The notes under the pieces are model-generated. The model did not search any database and was not told the DNA's origin. It saw nothing but the letters and a program-made list of their open reading frames with translations. A program made the translations under genes and the position numbers. DNA of 10,644 nucleotides from Porticoccaceae bacterium (GTDB lineage Bacteria; Pseudomonadota; Gammaproteobacteria; Pseudomonadales; Porticoccaceae): positions 1 to 10,644 of the forward strand of contig JAPKCN010000050.1 of NCBI GenBank assembly GCA_028822945.1, read 5' to 3'. Below, piece by piece: positions 6,432-10,644 of the stretch; position 1 is the stretch's first letter, and the number at the start of each line of letters is the position of its first letter.

Positions 6432-7153
6432 GACAGATTATTTTAGATACTGAGACGACTGGGTTAGAAACGTCACAGGATCATCGTATTATCGAGATTG
6501 GCGGTGTCGAGATGATCAATCGGAAGCTTACCGGACGCCACTATCATCAATATATCAATCCGCGGAGATCGATCGATGAGGGCGCCATGGCGGTACACGG
6601 TATCAGTGAACAATTTTTGGCTGACAAACCTGTATTTGCTAGCGTTGTTAAAGAGTTTTTGGGTTTTATCGACGGCGCTGATCTGGTGATACACAATGCC
6701 CCCTTTGATATTGGTTTCATCAATCATGAGATAGCAAAGTTGGATGGAGTCTACGCGCCTGTCGACGAATGTTGCCATGTTGTCGATACTCTGGTTATGG
6801 CTCGCGCTAAGCACCCTGGACAAAAAAATAATTTGAATGCGCTCTGTAAGCGCTATGGGGTCGATAATTCGCAACGCGAATTGCATGGCGCACTGTTAGA
6901 TTCTGAAATTCTTGCCGATGTCTATCTGCTGATGTCTGGAGGCCAGGTGAACTTGAATATCAATCAGCAATCAGGCGGTAGTGTGCGAGATGCAGATGGT
7001 TCGCTAGCGGTAATGGCGCGTCGTATTGCGGCGACCAGACCACCGTTGAGGGTGATTAGGGCGAGTGCCGAAGAGAAGCATCGCCATACTAAAAAACTGG
7101 CGAGTATTCAATTAGCCAGCGGTCGATGTCTGTGGCTCGATGACGGCGATTAA
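6428..7153 (+). CDS. dnaQ: DNA polymerase III epsilon subunit (3'-5' proofreading exonuclease)
   Basis: Proofreading subunit of the replicative polymerase core, removing mismatched 3' nucleotides while bound to the alpha subunit. At 241 residues it is close to E. coli epsilon (243). DEDDh exonuclease residues are all present with normal spacing: Asp7 and Glu9 in ILDTETTG, Asp94 in HNAPFDIGF, and His153 and Asp158 in LHGALLDSE. After the nuclease domain (about 1-172), QVNLNI (173-178) sits where E. coli has its beta-clamp-binding hexapeptide. A flexible linker and a C-terminal alpha-binding segment ending RCLWLDDGD follow, comparable to the CLW ending in E. coli. It overlaps rnhA by ATGA. In E. 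coli rnhA and dnaQ are divergent; here they are co-directional, as in Pseudomonas. Confidence 0.97.
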   Translation: MRQIILDTETTGLETSQDHRIIEIGGVEMINRKLTGRHYHQYINPRRSIDEGAMAVHGISEQFLADKPVFASVVKEFLGFIDGADLVIHNAPFDIGFINHEIAKLDGVYAPVDECCHVVDTLVMARAKHPGQKNNLNALCKRYGVDNSQRELHGALLDSEILADVYLLMSGGQVNLNINQQSGGSVRDADGSLAVMARRIAATRPPLRVIRASAEEKHRHTKKLASIQLASGRCLWLDDGD

Positions 7154-7156
7154 CGT

Positions 7157-10100
7157 TTGAATGAGAGCAACGGCCCAGTAACGCCAGCGACAACCCGGCA
7201 GTTTGCTCTGTTGGAGCGGGAGGTGTTTGATCGCGCTATAGCTGTCGAGCGCTGGCCCTTGATCCGTGGGTTGCGTCGCTTGCAGCGCAGTACCCAAAAA
7301 CCCCGAGAGTTAGACTCCGATTGGCGCCACTGGTGGGATCGTTACGCGCGTGCGCAAGCCGCAGTCGAGAGCCGCCGCAGTAATTGTCCACGTATAGAGC
7401 TTCCCGATCTCCCAGTCAGTCATCGAGTCAACGAAATCTGCGCATTGATACGGGATCATCAGGTGGTGGTGATTGCCGGCGAGACTGGGTCTGGCAAGAC
7501 CACACAGTTGCCGAAGATGTGCCTGATGTCGGGGCGCGGTCTGTTTGGACAGATTGGCCATACGCAACCGCGCAGAGTTGCCGCTCGCAGTGTCGCGCAG
7601 CGCCTCGCTGATGAATTACAATCCACTCTCGGTGAAAACGTGGGCTATCAGGTGCGCTTTGCCGATCAAAGCTCGCCCAATAGTTATATCAAAGTGATGA
7701 CCGACGGGATTTTGCTCGCTGAAATTCAACGTGATAAATTCTTGAGTCGCTACGACACGCTGATTATCGATGAAGCCCATGAGCGCAGTTTAAATATAGA
7801 TTTTTTGCTAGGCTATCTTAAAAAACTGCTGCCTAAACGCCCCGATTTAAAATTGATTATCACCTCTGCGACAATCGATGTTGAAAAATTTTCCGCGCAC
7901 TTTAGTGAGGCCCCGGTATTGCAGATATCTGGGCGTAACTACCCCGTAGATATCGTCTATCGCCAACAAGATGACGCCGATAGTAATCGTGAGCAGATGA
8001 TCATCGACTGTATTGGCGAAATTAAGCGCTCGGGTGCCGATGGCGATATCTTAGTCTTTCTGAGTGGTGAGCGTGAAATTCGCGAGACTAGTTTAGCCAT
8101 CCGCCGAGCAGATATGCATGACCTCGAGGTCGTCCCGCTTTATGCGCGATTAAGCCTCAGTGAACAGAGTAAGATCTTTTCGCCTCATCGGGGGCGGCGG
8201 GTAGTGCTGGCGACGAATGTTGCAGAGACATCTTTGACCGTGCCAGGTATTGGTTTTGTCATCGACAGCGGGCGCGCGCGGGTGTCGCGCTATAGTTACC
8301 GTACTAAGGTGCAGCGTCTACAAATCGAAGCAATATCCCAAGCCAGTGCCAACCAGCGAGCGGGGCGCTGTGGCCGGGTGCGCGCTGGAATCTGTTATCG
8401 GCTGTATTCTCAAGAGGACTTTGAGGGACGTTCGGAGTATACCGATCCCGAGGTTCAGCGAACCAGTTTGGCAGCGGTAATTTTGCGTATGCTAGAACTT
8501 GGTATTGGCGATATTCGCGATTTTCCCTTTATTGATCCGCCAGATCGACGCATGTTCAGCGACGGCTATAAGCTGCTTGAAGAATTGCAGGCAGTGACCA
8601 TCGACGGCGTATTGACGCCAATCGGTAAACAAATGGTGGCCATACCGCTAGACCCTAGATTGTCGCGAATCTTGATCGAGGCTTCGAATACTGGCGCATT
8701 GAGCGAAGTTATGGTGATCACCACCGCCTTGAGTATTCAAGATCCACGCGAACGTCCGGCGGATCGGCAACAGGCGGCCGACCTGATACATCGCGTATGG
8801 CGAGATGCAGATTCCGATTTTGCGACCCTAAATAATCTTTGGAGTGATCTTGAACAGCGACGACAAAGTCTTTCAAAAAGTCACTTTGCCAAATACTGCC
8901 GCAGTCACTATTTGTCGTTCTTGCGCGTCAGAGAGTGGCGCGACTTGCATCATCAAGTGCACGCTTCGTGCCGACAACTTGGTTTTAAAGAGAATCGTCA
9001 GGCTGCAGATTACGCCGCTGTTCACCGTGCGCTGTTGAGCGGATTTCTCAGTCAAGTGGGTATTCTCGATGGCCGTAGAGAATTTCTAGGCACTCGTAAT
9101 CGGCGCTTTTCGATTTTCCCAGCGTCGGGGTTGGTCAAGGCCGCGCCTAAATGGATTGTTGCTGCAGCGTTGATGGAGACCCACAAACAGTATGCTTTAA
9201 ATGTCGCTAAGATCGATCCAGCGTGGATAGCACCACTCGCCAGTCACCTTGTCAAGAGCAGTTATAGTGAGCCGTTTTATCATCCGCGCTCCGGGCAGGT
9301 GATGGCCAATCAGCGTCAGACACTCTTCGGTCTGACGGTGATTGAGAATAAAAAAGTGCAGTATGGGCAAATTGCGCCAGTTGAGGCGCACGCGGTATTT
9401 GTGCAACAGGCGCTGGTAGAGGGACGCTACAGCGGAAAAGGTGATTTTCATGCCAGTAATCAGCAGTTATTCGGCGATCTACAGGGGTTTGAAGATCGCA
9501 CCCGCCGTCGCGATCTGGTCGTCGATGAAAGGGCAATGCAGGCGTTTTATGGGCAGCGGGTTCCGGAGAGTATTTGTAACCTAGCAGATTTTGAGAAATG
9601 GCGTCGATCGGTTGAGAGCGACGGCAGCCGCATGTTGTATATGACCACTGAGCACTTGTTACTGCGCGATTTAGGGTCGGATGAACGGGCGCAATTTCCC
9701 GAGAGTCTCGACTTTGGCGGCAATCAGTATCAATTGCGCTATCACTTTGAGCCCGAACATCCTCACGACGGTGTTAGTGTGATGGTGCCCCAAGCGCTAC
9801 TCCATCAACTACCTAGGTACTATTTTGATTGGTTGGTGCCGGGTATGTTGCGCGACAAGTGTATTGCCTTGGTCAAGAGTCTGCCTAAGCAATTGCGGCG
9901 GCAATTGGTGCCTGTACCCGATACGGTGGATAAAATTTTGCGTGAAATAAAACTGCAGAATCGACCACTGGTCGATGTGCTCGGAGAGCAATTACGCAGA
10001 CATTTTGGCGTTGACGTTGGCGCTTCTGATTGGGAGTTGGACAAGCTTGATCGCTGGTATCAGATGAATTATATCCTCGCCGATAAAAACGGTGAGACCA

Positions 10101-10644
10101 TTGCTATGGGCCGGGATGCGCAGCAACTGCAGCGCGACTATCGCCAACAGATTAGCGGCACTATGGAGCGCGCACCAGACGACAAGCACACCCGACAAGG
10201 ACTAACAGATTGGGATTTTGACGATCTGCCGACCGAAGTGACACTGGTGAATGGGAACCTTAGAGTCACGGCTTGGCCAGCGTTGCGCGATTGTGGCGAC
10301 AGCGTTTCAATCGAACTGCTGGATAGCCTCGCCAGCGCCGAATATGTGAGTCTCGCTGGGCAATTGCGACTGGCGTTATTAAAAGCGCGAGATGTCTCGC
10401 GCTATCTGTCTAAGAACCTTTTACGTAAAAGTGATTTGGCACTGTCTGCAGCTGGATTGAGCAGTCGCCAGCAGGTAGTTGAAGCGCTTATAAGTGCCGC
10501 GGTCGATGAAGCGTTGTTTGGTTCTTTAAAAGTGTTGCGCTCGCGGTTAGAATTTGAAGCCTGTTACGCCGCAGGGATCGGTAGGGTAGTAGAAATTGCG
10601 CAACACCAAGCGGATCAAATTGAGCACCTGTTGCCCGACCTACG
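7157..10644 (+). CDS. hrpA: ATP-dependent RNA helicase HrpA, DEAH-box (C-terminus beyond window)
   Basis: A large DEAH-box 3'-5' RNA helicase. In E. coli HrpA is linked to fimbrial mRNA processing and, more recently, to rescue of stalled ribosomes. About 1162 codons are open to the window end with no frameshift; the E. coli protein is about 1300 residues, so roughly 130 are missing. Counting from TTG 7157, the motifs are Walker A GETGSGKT (108-115), DEAH (205-208), SAT (237-239), motif V ATNVAETSLT (352-361) and motif VI QRAGRCGR (400-407). The helicase-associated HA2 and OB-type regions follow (from about 460), then the long HrpA-specific DUF3418 region. The N-terminal segment, about 85 residues before the helicase core, resembles E. 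coli HrpA. There is no in-frame ATG between the dnaQ stop and Walker A, so the start is TTG 7157 or possibly GTG 7223. No clear SD is seen; reinitiation after dnaQ, 3 bases upstream, is likely. Confidence 0.95.
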   Translation, partial: MNESNGPVTPATTRQFALLEREVFDRAIAVERWPLIRGLRRLQRSTQKPRELDSDWRHWWDRYARAQAAVESRRSNCPRIELPDLPVSHRVNEICALIRDHQVVVIAGETGSGKTTQLPKMCLMSGRGLFGQIGHTQPRRVAARSVAQRLADELQSTLGENVGYQVRFADQSSPNSYIKVMTDGILLAEIQRDKFLSRYDTLIIDEAHERSLNIDFLLGYLKKLLPKRPDLKLIITSATIDVEKFSAHFSEAPVLQISGRNYPVDIVYRQQDDADSNREQMIIDCIGEIKRSGADGDILVFLSGEREIRETSLAIRRADMHDLEVVPLYARLSLSEQSKIFSPHRGRRVVLATNVAETSLTVPGIGFVIDSGRARVSRYSYRTKVQRLQIEAISQASANQRAGRCGRVRAGICYRLYSQEDFEGRSEYTDPEVQRTSLAAVILRMLELGIGDIRDFPFIDPPDRRMFSDGYKLLEELQAVTIDGVLTPIGKQMVAIPLDPRLSRILIEASNTGALSEVMVITTALSIQDPRERPADRQQAADLIHRVWRDADSDFATLNNLWSDLEQRRQSLSKSHFAKYCRSHYLSFLRVREWRDLHHQVHASCRQLGFKENRQAADYAAVHRALLSGFLSQVGILDGRREFLGTRNRRFSIFPASGLVKAAPKWIVAAALMETHKQYALNVAKIDPAWIAPLASHLVKSSYSEPFYHPRSGQVMANQRQTLFGLTVIENKKVQYGQIAPVEAHAVFVQQALVEGRYSGKGDFHASNQQLFGDLQGFEDRTRRRDLVVDERAMQAFYGQRVPESICNLADFEKWRRSVESDGSRMLYMTTEHLLLRDLGSDERAQFPESLDFGGNQYQLRYHFEPEHPHDGVSVMVPQALLHQLPRYYFDWLVPGMLRDKCIALVKSLPKQLRRQLVPVPDTVDKILREIKLQNRPLVDVLGEQLRRHFGVDVGASDWELDKLDRWYQMNYILADKNGETIAMGRDAQQLQRDYRQQISGTMERAPDDKHTRQGLTDWDFDDLPTEVTLVNGNLRVTAWPALRDCGDSVSIELLDSLASAEYVSLAGQLRLALLKARDVSRYLSKNLLRKSDLALSAAGLSSRQQVVEALISAAVDEALFGSLKVLRSRLEFEACYAAGIGRVVEIAQHQADQIEHLLPDL

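Noticed and set aside
6473..6886. 137-residue minus-strand frame antisense to dnaQ
   Set aside because: It is fully inside a well-supported gene, has no domain and looks like a shadow of dnaQ codon usage.
7161..7181. ATG at 7161 as the hrpA start
   Set aside because: It is out of frame with the helicase and stops after six codons at TAA 7179. It would matter only if a sequencing error were present nearby.
1..10644. Mobile element, CRISPR array, tRNA or rRNA, prophage or defence genes
   Set aside because: I looked for terminal inverted repeats, spaced direct repeats, cloverleaf folds and transposase or integrase motifs and saw none. The heptamer array has no spacers and is not a CRISPR.

Overview
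The window reads as ordinary chromosomal core DNA from a gammaproteobacterium, probably from the Pseudomonadales/Cellvibrionales side. Base composition looks close to half G+C by eye. The protein sequences (HU-beta, PpiD, MltD, GloB, YafS-like, RNase HI, DnaQ, HrpA) all match the gammaproteobacterial versions in length and motifs. From memory, the gene order follows the Pseudomonas order lon-hupB-ppiD ... mltD-gloB-(methyltransferase)-rnhA-dnaQ. The fabI and ABC transporter genes that lie between ppiD and mltD in Pseudomonas are absent here.

Layout. Positions 1-94 hold a short open C-terminal tail, probably of lon. A good sigma-70 promoter (129-157) with an AT-rich upstream block then drives hupB (247-519, GTG start). 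hupB is closed by a clear intrinsic terminator (561-589). ppiD follows (606-2456, +). A 137-base convergent gap holds four perfect copies of a 7-bp repeat (2464-2491). On the minus strand lie mltD (2594-4165) and, upstream of it, gloB (4240-5040), arranged as a gloB-mltD unit. A 76-base divergent gap separates gloB from a plus-strand run: yafS-like methyltransferase (5117-5968), rnhA (5955-6431), dnaQ (6428-7153) and hrpA (7157 to the window edge, C-terminus cut off). Neighbours in this run overlap by 14 and 4 bases or are 3 bases apart, so it is almost certainly one transcript with translational coupling.

Function. The left block covers nucleoid structure (HU) and periplasmic folding (PpiD). 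The middle covers peptidoglycan turnover (MltD) and methylglyoxal detoxification (GloB). The right block groups three nucleic-acid enzymes: RNase HI, the DNA polymerase III proofreading exonuclease and a DEAH RNA helicase.

I saw no mobile element, CRISPR array, tRNA, rRNA, toxin-antitoxin pair or defence island, and no convincing undescribed system. The points most worth a second look are small-scale. They are a possible leader ORF whose stop overlaps the hupB start, the heptamer repeat at the synteny junction, a PpiD that keeps parvulin active-site residues, the degenerate SAM motif in the YafS-like protein, and the same-frame dnaQ-TAA-hrpA junction with no ATG available to hrpA.
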